Of a stretch of DNA of 64,000 nucleotides, positions 24,701 through 33,344 are shown one piece after another. A model generated the notes under the pieces. It worked only from the letters and a program-made list of their open reading frames with translations. It was not told the origin of the DNA and searched no databases. The position numbers and the translations under genes were made by a program. This DNA comes from Domibacillus aminovorans (GTDB taxonomy: Bacteria; Bacillota; Bacilli; Bacillales; Domibacillaceae), in assembly GCF_001643235.1 (NCBI RefSeq), contig NZ_LQWY01000003.1, positions 1-64,000 on the forward strand. The letters are read 5' to 3'. Positions within the stretch are counted from its first letter, which is position 1. Each line of letters starts with the position of its first letter.

Positions 24701-24862
24701 GATCAAGCGATTGAAACGTTAATGGATATTCAATCAGATGGCCGGCTTGTAGGGATTATATCGCATGTACCGGAATTGAAAGAGCGAATTGATGCTCGTT
24801 TGGAAGTGAAGCAGTCAGAGGTGGGAAGCAAAGCGATGTTTGTGTTTTCAGGTGAAGTTTAA
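21749..24862 (+). CDS. sbcC: SbcC, ATPase subunit of SbcCD
   Basis: 1037 residues, SMC/Rad50-like. Walker A 'GKTGSGKTT' at residues 35-43, a Q-loop ('MIPQGEFQKLLMASS'), two long coiled-coil arms, a zinc-hook 'CAVC' at 525-528, the ABC signature 'LSGGESF' at about 938 and Walker B 'MFVDEGFGTLD' near 970. Full length for the family. Bridges DNA ends and controls SbcD by ATP binding. Codon use matches the neighbouring core genes. Confidence 0.96.
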   Translation: MKPIKLTMTAFGPYAGQEEIDFSLLENRKMFVISGKTGSGKTTIFDAISFAMYGRPSGDNRSAQEMRSQFAQKGQLTEVELLFELKGRQYVIRRTPQQEKVKARGTGTTIAGATAELSEITDEGKKVLLAANVRDTDEKINELIGLEANQFRQILMIPQGEFQKLLMASSQDKEKILQKLFQTVFYKQVEDQLKEKADILKKEAGKTVAEQITMLKNLAPYSDEMRILLNEEDMMKDAVFKQLDIDMDMMQREHQTMKDKIVKIGKKRDVRVVERERGMALNRQFDQLIQSIEVKRQLDDRQEQMQSIALNIVRGEKAEKVHSYEAHVQKAEKALVLAHERKKEAVQNKKSACAQFEQAKEVLKREESRQPERDKTIGRYQQLESMKESVYAFEEAMQNESTYRKQLENTVADGVRLREMLREMEQKISEVERSIKPLELAGERFIEADRLVEKTEQLLELHKEARVAASQLSTLEAEGKETEQRFIEATQKAVESKKQVLALRQELKREQAALLALQLTEGEPCAVCGSIHHPKPAYLDNDDPLIREEAVEEAEKHASLMERKSHDEERKLSSTQFAIHTVKKEMEKMKTKLPKDQTIEDVQEMLQCVKMDRQTAEHDREKKQKLAEQLQLFNQQKEMIVQNMEQNRQTEAAEQRAYIEAHSFLLQMKKNVPDQMRNVAKFIEAFDQVKQQVEQDKQQFEQACTSYHEWHLTLQSTVSILNEREQAMIEADASFKDAAATFSEKLLENEFVTEQSYQEAKRFVDHLLRMKESVERYNEEQRAIHMKIRELEKATDGLERINLDELSDTIDALNDEMNEWTHKAGMLAAQMSESMRTKEAVMRLSKQIARVEEEYRLAGHMYDITHGKNELKVTFERYILASFLEDILIAANTRLIGMTNGRFRLERQTERAKGNAQSGLDLLTFDQYTGASRHVKTLSGGESFKAALALALGLAEVVQNYAGGVSLETMFVDEGFGTLDPESLDQAIETLMDIQSDGRLVGIISHVPELKERIDARLEVKQSEVGSKAMFVFSGEV

Positions 24863-24964
24863 ACAATTTTCATAAATAGTTCACGAGAAAGTGAATTTGT
24901 CCATTGAGTAATGAGGGGAATTCCTCTACGATGAATATATAAAAACCGTTTGGAGGGAACTTTT

Positions 24965-25552
24965 TTGAAGTTATTTCGTTATATGATAATCATGGGGATT
25001 GTAATAATTGTGTTGTCTGCATGCAGCAACAGTGATTTTCAAGGCAACATGGATGTAAATGTGAAGGATTTCAAGAATACGAATCAAGATGGAGAAGAAG
25101 TTAGTTTGTCCGATTTGAAAGGAAAAGTGTGGATTGCTGACTTTGTCTTCACAAATTGTACGACTGTTTGTCCGCCGATGACGAAAAACATGAGTGATCT
25201 TCAAGACAAGTTAAATGAAGAAGGGGTGAAAGATTACCACATTGTGTCATTTAGTATTGATCCGAAGCGCGATACACCGGAAGCATTGAAAGAATATATT
25301 TCCCATTATGAAGCAGATGAATCAAATTGGGATTTGTTAACGGGTTATGACGGCGATTATATTCGCGATTTCGCGGAAAAGAGCTTTCAAACATTAGCAG
25401 TTCCAGATCCAAATTCCGACCAGTTCATGCATGGAACGAGCTTTTATTTAGTGGATAAAGAAGGCACGGTTGTCAAGAGTTATGCAGGCAATATGGACGT
25501 GCCATTCGATGAAATTGTGCTGGATGTGAAGCAATTAACAGAACAACCTTGA
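24965..25552 (+). CDS. Sco/SenC lipoprotein, copper chaperone
   Basis: 195 residues from TTG 24965 (GGAGGG 8 bases upstream). The lipoprotein signal ends in 'VLSAC'. A thioredoxin-like domain carries the Cu site: 'CTTVCPPM' (CxxxC) and the distal His in 'MHGTSFYLVDKEG'. 'SFSIDPKRDTPEALKEY' is typical of Sco proteins. Role: delivers Cu/reduces CuA of cytochrome oxidase on the outer membrane face (B. subtilis homologue ypmQ). Own terminator follows. Confidence 0.93.
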   Translation: MKLFRYMIIMGIVIIVLSACSNSDFQGNMDVNVKDFKNTNQDGEEVSLSDLKGKVWIADFVFTNCTTVCPPMTKNMSDLQDKLNEEGVKDYHIVSFSIDPKRDTPEALKEYISHYEADESNWDLLTGYDGDYIRDFAEKSFQTLAVPDPNSDQFMHGTSFYLVDKEGTVVKSYAGNMDVPFDEIVLDVKQLTEQP

Positions 25553-25557
25553 TAGAA

Positions 25558-25587
25558 GGCCCCGAATCACGTATTCGGGGCTTTTGC
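25558..25587 (+). terminator. intrinsic terminator
   Basis: AGGCCCCGAAT/ATTCGGGGCTT stem with a 5-nt loop and T-run, just after the Sco gene. Confidence 0.8.
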
Positions 25588-25736
25588 ATATAAATAAATG
25601 AGCATAAAACAAATAAATAAGACTTGACTTTTATAAAATTCACAAAAAATTAATAATTTTTTAGTTGCAGGAAATTGGCTTTTTGTTTAAGATAAATGTA
25701 CAGGTTTTTCTGAATATTTTGTTAAGGGGTGATTGT

Positions 25737-25916
25737 ATGAACTATGGATTATACAAATATGGCTCAATGAACAGCGTAAAATGTGAATGCGGCTGGGAAG
25801 GGCAGCGTGCCGAACTCCGAAGTGCGCTTGTCGTGTTGGAACAAACAAAATGCGGTTCCATTTATGATGCTGAAGATGTTTATATTTGCCCGAGCTGTGG
25901 ATCTAGAAAGTATTAA
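25737..25916 (+). CDS. 59-residue zinc-ribbon-like protein
   Basis: ATG 25737 with AAGGGGTGA upstream. The product has 'KCECGWEGQRAEL' and 'YICPSCGSRKY', two Cys pairs of a rubredoxin/zinc-ribbon knuckle, and a lone Cys between. No longer homologue is recognised. Probably a small metal-binding or nucleic-acid-binding protein. An in-frame extension back to 25665 has no ribosome-binding site. Confidence 0.7.
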   Translation: MNYGLYKYGSMNSVKCECGWEGQRAELRSALVVLEQTKCGSIYDAEDVYICPSCGSRKY

Positions 25917-26012
25917 TTCCTCTCTACTTGTTTCTCCCTTCGACTTTATATGATCCTTTCTTTACGACGACTTCGACGACCGCCAGTAGCCATTTGCCAT
26001 CATGTTTTGAAG

Positions 26013-26039
26013 CGGAATCACCCTCATGATTCCGTTTTT
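26013..26039 (+). terminator. intrinsic terminator
   Basis: CGGAATCA/TGATTCCG with a 6-nt loop and TTTTT; about 97 bases after the zinc-ribbon gene. No supportable gene in between. Confidence 0.65.
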
Positions 26040-26107
26040 CCTGTTTTTTTTTACAACCACTCTTTCGCCATTTATAATAGAGGTAGTCAAATGAGCGGAG
26101 GAATAAA

Positions 26108-27334
26108 ATGTCGAATGTAGTCAATCAATATTTTGCCCATGAATACGAATCGATTGAAATGCTTGCTGATCGCATTAGTGACGCCCTTCACTGTCCCATT
26201 ACAATTGAAGATGCGAATCATCAAATTATTGCGTACAGTCGCCATGAAGGAGAAATAGATCCGGTACGGATTGCAACGATTATGCGCCGTCGTGTGCCGG
26301 AGCATGTTATTAATAGCCTATGGAAAAGCGGAGCCATTCCGAAACTATTTGAAACAGAAGAGCCCGTCATCATCCCGGCGATTGATCAAGTTGAGCTCGG
26401 TGAACGCGTCGCCATTTCAGTCAGAAAGCAGGGGAAAGTGATCGGTTTCATTTGGGCGCAATCAAAGGCGCATTTTTCGGATGAGCAAATGTTTATTTTA
26501 AAGGAAGCCGCAAAAGCGGTGAAAAGCCAGCTTCTACAGCACGAGAAGCGAAAACGTGCGGCTGAAGAAAGCCATCAGGAGTTTTTTTGGAAGCTGTTAA
26601 CGGGGCACTTCAACGGACGAAATGAAGTGGATCAAGTGAATAAGAGCTATGGAATGCCGTTGTCAGGTGAGCTGCTGACGGTAATTTTTGACTTTAAACG
26701 GACGATTGACCGTACACTTGAGCGGCAAATAGACTATCTTGTTGAAACGCTCCAGCAATTATCCTGTATAGCAAGAACGTACGATGGAGATCAGCTTATT
26801 TTACTCATTCGATTTCCGGATAAAGGTGAAACAGATACAGTGCAGCATTATATTCAAGATTTTATTGCGAAAGCATCAGAACGGCTGAAAGTACAGCCGA
26901 CAGGGGCAGCGGGAAGTATTGTGAAAAATCCAATCGATGTGCAGACAAGCTATCAAGAAGCACTATATGTGCTGCGTATGAAAGAACTGTTTTCCACGAT
27001 ACAAGTGCCGCACTGTTACGAAAAAATAGGCATTTTTAAATCGATTGATGATTTTCGCACGGTCCGGAAAGGGATGAGAAATCCCATTATTGAAAAACTG
27101 AAAGCCTATGATCACATGCATCATGCGAATATGATTGAAACGATTTATACGTTTTTAGCTCATGACGGTAATATGAATGGGGCGGCTGGAGTTTTGCATG
27201 TTCACCCGAATACGCTTGCATACCGGTTAAAACGGATTACAGAAATTACTGAACTTGATTTGAAAGATATGAATGAAAAAACATTGCTTTATATTGATTT
27301 ATTGATCCTGCAAGTGGATGATTCATTTTTGTGA
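26108..27334 (+). CDS. adeR: PucR-family regulator, likely AdeR (activator of ald)
   Basis: 408 residues. An N-terminal GAF-like sensing region ('LADRISDALHCPITIEDANHQIIAYS', 'LGERVAISVRKQGKVIGFIWAQ'), a central GGDEF-related region and a C-terminal HTH_30 ('GVLHVHPNTLAYRLKRITEITELDL'). The gene lies directly upstream of ald, the arrangement of adeR-ald in Bacillus, where AdeR activates alanine dehydrogenase in response to alanine. GGAGG precedes the ATG. The effector is inferred from context. Confidence 0.87.
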   Translation: MSNVVNQYFAHEYESIEMLADRISDALHCPITIEDANHQIIAYSRHEGEIDPVRIATIMRRRVPEHVINSLWKSGAIPKLFETEEPVIIPAIDQVELGERVAISVRKQGKVIGFIWAQSKAHFSDEQMFILKEAAKAVKSQLLQHEKRKRAAEESHQEFFWKLLTGHFNGRNEVDQVNKSYGMPLSGELLTVIFDFKRTIDRTLERQIDYLVETLQQLSCIARTYDGDQLILLIRFPDKGETDTVQHYIQDFIAKASERLKVQPTGAAGSIVKNPIDVQTSYQEALYVLRMKELFSTIQVPHCYEKIGIFKSIDDFRTVRKGMRNPIIEKLKAYDHMHHANMIETIYTFLAHDGNMNGAAGVLHVHPNTLAYRLKRITEITELDLKDMNEKTLLYIDLLILQVDDSFL

Positions 27335-27388
27335 AAATAGACAAAAACATCTCTCCTGATTTTTTATTTAACCTGATAAATATGTCGT

Positions 27389-27409
27389 TCATCAGTCATA
27401 ATATGATGA
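27389..27409 (+). promoter_or_regulatory. inverted repeat before ald, candidate AdeR site
   Basis: TCATCA-N9-TGATGA lies 35 bases upstream of the ald start codon, in the 109-bp adeR-ald gap. Position and symmetry fit an operator. Binding by AdeR is inference. Confidence 0.35.
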
Positions 27410-27443
27410 TAAGGAAAATAATCAACTAGGGAGATGAATTGTC

Positions 27444-28556
27444 ATGATTATTGGTGTGCCGGGAGAAATTAAAAACAATGAAAATCGGGTTGCCATTACA
27501 CCAGCAGGCGTTAGTTCATTTGTAAAAGCAGGACATCATGTACTTGTACAAAGTGGTGCGGGGATGGGAAGCGGTTTCTCTGATGAAGAATATAAAAAAA
27601 CAGGCGCGGAAATTCTGAACATGGCGGCTGAGGTATGGAACCGTTCAGATATGATTATGAAAGTAAAAGAGCCGCTCGCATCGGAATACGAATATTTCCG
27701 CAATGGACTTATTCTTTTTACGTACCTTCATCTTGCAGCAGAGCCACTTTTAACGAAAGCACTTGTTGAAAATAAAGTGACAGCCATTGCATACGAAACA
27801 GTCAGTGTGAACCGGACGTTGCCGCTTTTATCGCCGATGAGTGAGGTAGCAGGACGAATGGCCGCGCAAATTGGCGCGCAGTTTTTAGAAAAGCAAGAGG
27901 GGGGGAAAGGGATTCTGCTTGGTGGTGTACCAGGTGTTAAAAAAGGTAAGGTGGCGGTCATTGGCGGTGGAATGGTCGGGATGAATGCTGCTAAAATTGC
28001 GGTTGGTCTTGGTGCTGACGTTACGATCATTGATTTAAGTGCAGATCGTCTCCGGCAGCTGGAAGATGTATTTGGTTCATCAATTCAAACGTTAATGTCG
28101 AATCCATTTAATGTCGCAGAAGCAGTGAGAGAGTCTGATCTTGTGATTGGTGCCGTATTAATTCCGGGAGCTAAAGCACCGAAGCTCGTAACAGAAGAAA
28201 TGGTCAAGTCGATGTCAGATGGCTCGGTTATTGTGGATGTAGCGGTGGATCAGGGCGGTATTTTTGAAACAGTTGACCGCATTACGACACATGACAATCC
28301 AACATATATAAAGCATGGTGTCGTTCATTATGCTGTGGCCAACATGCCAGGTGCTGTGCCGCGAACATCGACTGTTGCGTTGACGAATGTAACCATTCCG
28401 TATGCGCTTCAAATCGCGGACAAAGGGTTTGAGAAAGCGGCAGCTGAAAATGCGGCTTTAAAATGCGGCATTAACACGCTAAAAGGGTTTGTCACATACA
28501 AAGCGGTCGCTCATGATCTTGGTTATGTGTATAAGCAGCTGGATGAACTAATATAA
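27444..28556 (+). CDS. ald: alanine dehydrogenase
   Basis: 370 residues, full length. Converts L-alanine + NAD+ to pyruvate, ammonia and NADH; needed for alanine use and in sporulation. Markers: '[20 protein letters not shown]', 'MKVKEPL' (substrate Lys), 'TYLHLAAE' (His), the Rossmann motif '[12 protein letters not shown]' and '[17 protein letters not shown]'. GGGAGATG precedes the ATG. Followed by a palindromic terminator. Confidence 0.97.
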   Translation: MIIGVPGEIKNNENRVAITPAGVSSFVKAGHHVLVQSGAGMGSGFSDEEYKKTGAEILNMAAEVWNRSDMIMKVKEPLASEYEYFRNGLILFTYLHLAAEPLLTKALVENKVTAIAYETVSVNRTLPLLSPMSEVAGRMAAQIGAQFLEKQEGGKGILLGGVPGVKKGKVAVIGGGMVGMNAAKIAVGLGADVTIIDLSADRLRQLEDVFGSSIQTLMSNPFNVAEAVRESDLVIGAVLIPGAKAPKLVTEEMVKSMSDGSVIVDVAVDQGGIFETVDRITTHDNPTYIKHGVVHYAVANMPGAVPRTSTVALTNVTIPYALQIADKGFEKAAAENAALKCGINTLKGFVTYKAVAHDLGYVYKQLDELI

Positions 28557-28566
28557 CAGTAAAACT

Positions 28567-28600
28567 AAAACCGGTCATCAGCTGATGACCGGTTTTTTGT
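28567..28600. terminator. bidirectional terminator after ald
   Basis: Perfect 15-bp palindrome (AAAACCGGTCATCAG / CTGATGACCGGTTTT) with T-run, between convergent ald and the L,D-transpeptidase gene. Confidence 0.85.
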
Positions 28601-28604
28601 GTCA

Positions 28605-29306
28605 TTAAAGAGCACTCAGTTCTTTTTGGATCGAATCCGTTGTACCAATGACGATTTTGGGCGTTTTCGCCGGGTCAATCCATTTCATTAGGACTGTTAA
28701 ATGCGATTCACTGAGGGCAATGCATCCCGCTGTCGGTGTTGTACCGCTGCGCCACCGGTGAATGAAGATCGCACTGCCGGCATTTTTCACGACAGGATTT
28801 TCATTATAGCGAATAATAATCGCGTGTTTGTAGAGCGTATGATTCAGCCGTTCAAATGATTTCCAGCGTGTGGATGGATTGCCACGGTAGTATATCCATT
28901 TGTTGTAGTCTTTTGATGTAGCGTCATCTACCCAATAATGAAATTTGTTTGTAACTGTATAACGTGATTTTACGCCGGCAGGTTTTGCTGCAAAGCCAAA
29001 CATTTCACCGATGGCATACATCCCTGTTGGTGTAGCGCCATTTCCTTCTTTCTTCGTAAAAGACAGTCCGTTTTTACCGGTGACAGCCGGTGAGACCCGT
29101 TTTAATACCCAGTTGCTCCCGGCTTTTTCATATAGTTTCACTGTTGCTATACTAGATGATGTCTGGCCTTCCGCAATGATTACCTGTTTGCTGTCAGTTA
29201 CGTTGGATAATGCAGCGACGTATGGATCAGGGGCTGCTTCGGGTGACTGAGGAGAAATAGAAATAAGTAAAAGAATCGCTAAACACATATAAATCATATG
29301 CTTCAC
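28605..29306 (-). CDS. secreted L,D-transpeptidase family protein (YkuD fold)
   Basis: 233 residues. A signal peptide (1-24, ending SPEAA) is followed by a catalytic domain with 'GATPTGMYAIGEMFG', 'IHRWRSGTTPTAGCIAL' (the His…Cys-Gly core of L,D-transpeptidases) and a C-terminal strand. Such enzymes cross-link or modify peptidoglycan outside the membrane. The GTG start at 29306 follows AAAGGAGG. The stop codon of a 37-residue frame overlaps it by one base, so the two may be coupled. Confidence 0.87.
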   Translation of the reverse strand: MKHMIYMCLAILLLISISPQSPEAAPDPYVAALSNVTDSKQVIIAEGQTSSSIATVKLYEKAGSNWVLKRVSPAVTGKNGLSFTKKEGNGATPTGMYAIGEMFGFAAKPAGVKSRYTVTNKFHYWVDDATSKDYNKWIYYRGNPSTRWKSFERLNHTLYKHAIIIRYNENPVVKNAGSAIFIHRWRSGTTPTAGCIALSESHLTVLMKWIDPAKTPKIVIGTTDSIQKELSAL

Positions 29307-29419
29307 TATAAAGCCTCCTTTTTCTTTCTAACTAGTGACTTGAACTTCGGTCTAGCCGCAATTGCTGCGTAATCATGTTTCATTTGCGGCGATTCGATGC
29401 GCTTTGCTTCCTGTTGCAT
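29306..29419 (-). CDS. 37-residue frame, N-terminus of a DUF485-type protein
   Basis: ATG 29419 is preceded by GGAGG. The peptide contains 'MKHDYAAIAARPKFKSLVRKKK', the soluble N-terminal segment of DUF485 membrane proteins (usually about 100 residues with two TM helices), but then stops. Its 3' end supplies the AAGGAGG of the next gene. Either a truncated remnant now acting as a coupling leader, or a short real peptide. About 215 bases upstream (29420-29640) hold only promoter-like A/T-rich sequence. Confidence 0.5.
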   Translation of the reverse strand: MQQEAKRIESPQMKHDYAAIAARPKFKSLVRKKKEAL

Positions 29420-29648
29420 ATAAAAGACCTCCCTAGTAGTTTGTAATTATGAAATCGTTTCCAATTAACGAAATTGTAACTCTATTCTAAGAAAGCAATT
29501 TCCAGATAGCAACTCTTTTTGACAAAAAAATAAACTTTTTCGATATTTCCTTGTTTTCCTTATTTATCTAGTAAAAACTCTCATTCATTTTCTTTCCAAC
29601 TGATTTCGTGTACAATCAAAAAAAAGACAACAAATGGAGCGGATGGTT

Positions 29649-31154
29649 ATGACGGAAAATAAATCGATAGGTGCAGCTGTTTCATCATTGACAGGTATGC
29701 GACTGCGCGTCGTTCATTCAATTTTGCATCAAATCAATGCGCGCGATTTAATTGCGTTAAAAGCAAAAAGTCAGTTTTCAAAAGAAGAGATGACACCGTT
29801 TTTCAGTGCCATTACAGCAGAAGCAAACAAACGAAGTGAGCAAATGGATGCTGAGCTGCAGCTCGATGTGTTTATTGCCTTAACGAAGATGTTAAAGCTT
29901 CCAGCTGCCCGTTTAAATGAAAAAGAAAAAGTAGCTGCACGCTCTGATGAAATCGTTCATAAATGGTTTGAAAAAGCGGCGAAACAGGATAAATTATTGA
30001 CAGAGAAATTTGATCAGTCTCTTATCACGGACAAACTTGAATTTTTGCTTCACTATGAAAGTGTGAAAAGAGTGGAGCGTGTGCTGAAAAATGAAAAAGT
30101 AGATGAAAAGAAAGAACCGCTTCAAGAAAAGATCCGCCGATACTGGGAAGAAATGCCGGAATACAAACGAGTGCAAATCTATGAGCATCTCCATTTAAAT
30201 CGTGGAACATTGTTTTCAGAGATCTTGGAAGAAAAAGGACTCGCTTCTTTTCTATTTGAAATGGGGACAAGAAGCGGTTTATCGATGTATGAAGCGCTGC
30301 TGTCTGATATTCGTACGGATGTGCCAAAAGGGGATCCTCGTTATTTATGGGTGCTTCATCCTGACGCATTGTTTACAACAGATGTCGCATTGAAAAGTCT
30401 CGTGTTAGGGAGTTGGATGCTGCCCTCCGCATTGCTTTTAATGTATATGTCGCCGGAAGATGATTTGAAAGAAACAGATCTGGCCGTGATTGCAGCAGAG
30501 TGGGTCAGAAGAGAGTCGAGTTACCAGCTGTTAATCAGGCAAATTAATGAATTGAAAGTAGATCAGCAGGAGACGGAGAAGCACATTGAATCGGTGCGGT
30601 TGGAACTTGGAAAGGCGATGAGTGCTGAAGAGAGGGCTCGGTCGGTCTATCGCAATTTACGGGAGCGTCTCATTGCCATTTTAAAAACAGATCCAGCACG
30701 CCCTTATTTAGGGGATATTAGCGTGTCTAATACACGAATTCGCGAAAAATTAAGCCGTGTGCAGTCTAAAATGAAATCGAATGAGACGAAAAAAGGGCTT
30801 CTTCAGTCTGTTGGGGCTTGGGTATCAAATACGTATTGGCAGACGGAAAAAAATAGTTTAGAAAAAAAACTGCACGTGTCATTTGAAAAAATGGCTGATG
30901 AAATCATGCGAAAGTATCCGTATTATGAAACGGATTTAATTTCAGAGATGAACACTGCCTTTATCACAGCGAACCAGTGGCAGTTTGAAAAGGAGCGTTT
31001 GCAGAAAAAAGAAGCGGAATCCGTCAAGTCGCTATCAGAGATGAAAAGTGAAGAGCTAAAATTGCGTGAGAAAGCAGCGGAATCCGCTTCCAAAACACCA
31101 GGATTAAAGCAGCTTGGCGCCGTTGACATACACGTGGAGAGCCCTATCATTTGA
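29649..31154 (+). CDS. large coiled-coil protein of unknown function
   Basis: 501 residues, no signal or TM. It begins MTENKSIGAAVSSLTGMRLR and is helical throughout; a long charged coiled coil occupies about 285-490 ('VDQQETEKHIESVRLELGKAMSAEERARSV', 'EKERLQKKEAESVKSLSEMKSEELKLREKAAES'). Central 'YWEEMPEYKRVQIYEHLHL' and 'LASFLFEMGTRSGLSMYEALLS' resemble no domain I can name. ATG 29649 is used (GGAG nine bases upstream). A cytoskeletal, chaperone-like or envelope-associated role is conceivable but not shown. Confidence 0.8.
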   Translation: MTENKSIGAAVSSLTGMRLRVVHSILHQINARDLIALKAKSQFSKEEMTPFFSAITAEANKRSEQMDAELQLDVFIALTKMLKLPAARLNEKEKVAARSDEIVHKWFEKAAKQDKLLTEKFDQSLITDKLEFLLHYESVKRVERVLKNEKVDEKKEPLQEKIRRYWEEMPEYKRVQIYEHLHLNRGTLFSEILEEKGLASFLFEMGTRSGLSMYEALLSDIRTDVPKGDPRYLWVLHPDALFTTDVALKSLVLGSWMLPSALLLMYMSPEDDLKETDLAVIAAEWVRRESSYQLLIRQINELKVDQQETEKHIESVRLELGKAMSAEERARSVYRNLRERLIAILKTDPARPYLGDISVSNTRIREKLSRVQSKMKSNETKKGLLQSVGAWVSNTYWQTEKNSLEKKLHVSFEKMADEIMRKYPYYETDLISEMNTAFITANQWQFEKERLQKKEAESVKSLSEMKSEELKLREKAAESASKTPGLKQLGAVDIHVESPII

Positions 31155-31254
31155 TAGGGATTCTTTTATTTTTATCGTTTACATTTGTTTCACTTGAAGT
31201 TTTCACCTGTCTTTTCTATGATGAGGAGAGCACGTTTTAATAAAGGAGTGCAAC

Positions 31255-31851
31255 GTGGTGAAACGACGAAAGTTACGAAAACGGGCAATGTATTTTTTAT
31301 CCACTCCATTTATTATTCTAGGACTGCTTTTATTGATACTGTTTGCGCTTAGTGATTCAACATCTAAATTAATAGATTCAAAAAAAATTCCAGAAGAATT
31401 TATTCCGATTTACAAAGCGGCTGCAGAAGAATATGGAATTCCGTGGGAGCTACTGGCAGCGCATCACCGAGTGGAAACTAAATTTTCGACAATGGATCCG
31501 ATGATTTCACCGGTCGGTGCAGAAGGACCGATGCAGTTTATGCCGTGCACATTTGTCGGTTGGCAGCACCCTACCTGCAACGGACTCGGTACGGGAGAAA
31601 TTTCAGAAAAAGAAAAAGTAGACCCTGATGTCATTGCAAAATACGGTGGATACGGTGTTGATGCAAATGGGGACGGCAAAGCTGACCCATTTGATGTTGA
31701 AGATGCCATTTTTAGTGCGGCAAATTATTTGCAGTCAAATGGAGCCGCTGAAGGTGATTTAGAACGGGCCATTTTTGCTTATAATAGAAGTGATCAATAT
31801 GTCTCAGATATTTTATATTATGTCGAGGAGTATTCGAAACAGGAAGAATGA
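31255..31851 (+). CDS. membrane-anchored lytic-transglycosylase/lysozyme-like protein
   Basis: 198 residues from GTG 31255 (or GTG 31258) after AAAGGAG. A basic N-terminus and TM helix (FIILGLLLLILFAL) anchor an extracytoplasmic lysozyme-fold domain: 'EFIPIYKAAAEEYGIPWELLAAHHRVETKF' with the catalytic-type Glu, 'GAEGPMQFMPCTFVGW' and 'AIFSAANYL…AIFAYN', the order seen in CwlT/Slt-type muramidases. Likely cleaves peptidoglycan near the membrane. 'YGVDANGDGKADPFDVEDAI' is an additional Asp-rich loop. Confidence 0.85.
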   Translation: MVKRRKLRKRAMYFLSTPFIILGLLLLILFALSDSTSKLIDSKKIPEEFIPIYKAAAEEYGIPWELLAAHHRVETKFSTMDPMISPVGAEGPMQFMPCTFVGWQHPTCNGLGTGEISEKEKVDPDVIAKYGGYGVDANGDGKADPFDVEDAIFSAANYLQSNGAAEGDLERAIFAYNRSDQYVSDILYYVEEYSKQEE

Positions 31852-31876
31852 GAAAAGAGTACCTAACCGGTGAAAT

Positions 31877-31916
31877 AAAAAAACGTCTTTGCCATTCGTG
31901 GCAAAGACGTTTTTTT
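31877..31916. terminator. bidirectional terminator with TTCG loop
   Basis: ACGTCTTTGCCA/TGGCAAAGACGT stem with TTCG loop, A-run and T-run on either side, between convergent genes. Confidence 0.85.
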
Positions 31917-32202
31917 AGTGATTTTCTTTTTTATTGTAATAATCAACAGCAAATTGAGAACCTTCGCTGACCATTTTATTGTCGTCAATGTCTTCTGGAT
32001 GGGGATTGCCGCCTTTGTAAACCGGGAATGCATCCCCTGGAGACGTTTCGCCGCTTAATTTCTGTTTCGCCTGGGTCATCCAGTCATCAAACTTTGTGCG
32101 ATTTTCATCTTTTGACAGCCACCACGCTGCGGCACCGGCACCGAGAAGAAGGTAACCAAGTCCACCATTTTTTTGCTTCATCGTTTTTTTACTGCTATAC
32201 AT
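31915..32202 (-). CDS. small YtxH-like hypothetical protein
   Basis: 95 residues from ATG 32202, preceded by AAGGAGGAC. A basic start, a Gly/Ala-rich hydrophobic stretch (GLGYLLLGAGAAAWWLS) and a polar C-terminal half with 'DAFPVYKGGNPHPEDIDDNKMV'. Resembles small one-TM Bacillus envelope proteins, but I cannot assign a family with confidence. Confidence 0.7.
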   Translation of the reverse strand: MYSSKKTMKQKNGGLGYLLLGAGAAAWWLSKDENRTKFDDWMTQAKQKLSGETSPGDAFPVYKGGNPHPEDIDDNKMVSEGSQFAVDYYNKKENH

Positions 32203-32371
32203 TCAAAGTCCTCCTTAGTAGTGTCACTTTATCGCTTGCTTACTAACAAGTTTACCCACATGGTATAAATTCAAAACATGGACCATTTTTTAATGAAAAA
32301 ACAAAGCGTTTCGAAAAAAAGAAATGAGGGTATATTGTGTAAGGATGATCCAGGGGAAGGATTGGATTTAA

Positions 32372-33313
32372 ATGGAACATACATTCCACTCGTCGCAATG
32401 GAAATGGATAGAGTTCAATATGAAAGACGATATCGACGCGAAAGAGCTTATGAAAAAACACTCTACATATAAAAAGTGGACCGATAGTGTGAAAACGAAT
32501 AAAATGAACTTGCTTGAAATGTATACAGGTACCGCAGAGGAAGAAATCATCTGGGGCTCGCTCGTTTATATACAGGATCTTCATGAAAAACAAGAGAGAC
32601 GTGTATTTCATTTTTATTTAACACGCAATGAACTTGTAACGGCAGATTTGAATTTAAATGAGCTGGATTATCTAGATGTAAAAGCAATGAAAGAAAAAAT
32701 GCATCAATCAGAAACATCGATTGAAGGATTTTTTGTACTCATCGGTGAAATTATGGCCTACTTTTTAAAGGAAATTGATAAATTTGAAGTGCGGCTGCGT
32801 GATTTGATCTGGGATGTTAAAGAACGCAATAATACAAAAACGCTCGATCGAACGGCGAATGCTGATCATGAACTGCTTATCTGGAAAAATTTAATTATTC
32901 CGATGATCGAAATTCGTAGAGCGGTGGAAGAAGCATTTGGCGACGAGATTATGGAACAGCCGCAATATAAACGAACGAAGCGCCGCATTACACGTGCGCG
33001 TGAACTGATTCGTGAGTATGAAGAGGAAATCGATGCGCTGCTTGATCTTGAAAGTGTTGTTTCCACACACCGGGGGAATGAAATTATGAAAACATTGACG
33101 GTTATTACAACGTTGTTTACACCGGTGACTGCATTTGGTGCCATCTGGGGAATGAACTTTAAGCATATGCCGGAGCTCGAATGGAAATTTGGCTATTTAT
33201 TGGCCGGTGTATTAATTGTGGCATCGACGTTTATTCTATATGCATATTTGAAGAAAAAAGGGTGGATGGGTGACATTTTATCGGTCCGTTCAAAAAAATC
33301 ATTTTTCAAGTGA
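32372..33313 (+). CDS. corA: CorA-family divalent metal transporter
   Basis: 313 residues. A soluble N-terminal funnel domain is followed by a long stalk helix ('RARELIREYEEEIDALLDLESVVSTHRGNEIMKTLTVITTLF') and two C-terminal TM helices with the selectivity motif 'GMN' in 'AIWGMNFKHMPELEW'. Pentameric CorA channels import Mg2+ (sometimes Co2+/Ni2+). AGGGGAAGG lies upstream of the ATG, though spacing is long. No Mg riboswitch is seen. Confidence 0.93.
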   Translation: MEHTFHSSQWKWIEFNMKDDIDAKELMKKHSTYKKWTDSVKTNKMNLLEMYTGTAEEEIIWGSLVYIQDLHEKQERRVFHFYLTRNELVTADLNLNELDYLDVKAMKEKMHQSETSIEGFFVLIGEIMAYFLKEIDKFEVRLRDLIWDVKERNNTKTLDRTANADHELLIWKNLIIPMIEIRRAVEEAFGDEIMEQPQYKRTKRRITRARELIREYEEEIDALLDLESVVSTHRGNEIMKTLTVITTLFTPVTAFGAIWGMNFKHMPELEWKFGYLLAGVLIVASTFILYAYLKKKGWMGDILSVRSKKSFFK

Positions 33314-33344
33314 TTAGTTTTTCTTATGAAAGGTGATTAACTTC

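Noticed and set aside
25924-26124. 66-codon minus-strand frame before adeR
   Set aside because: Spans a terminator and the adeR ribosome-binding site and start; no good start of its own.
29994-30369. Minus-strand frames inside the coiled-coil gene
   Set aside because: They are complementary to a continuous 501-codon gene and lack ribosome-binding sites.
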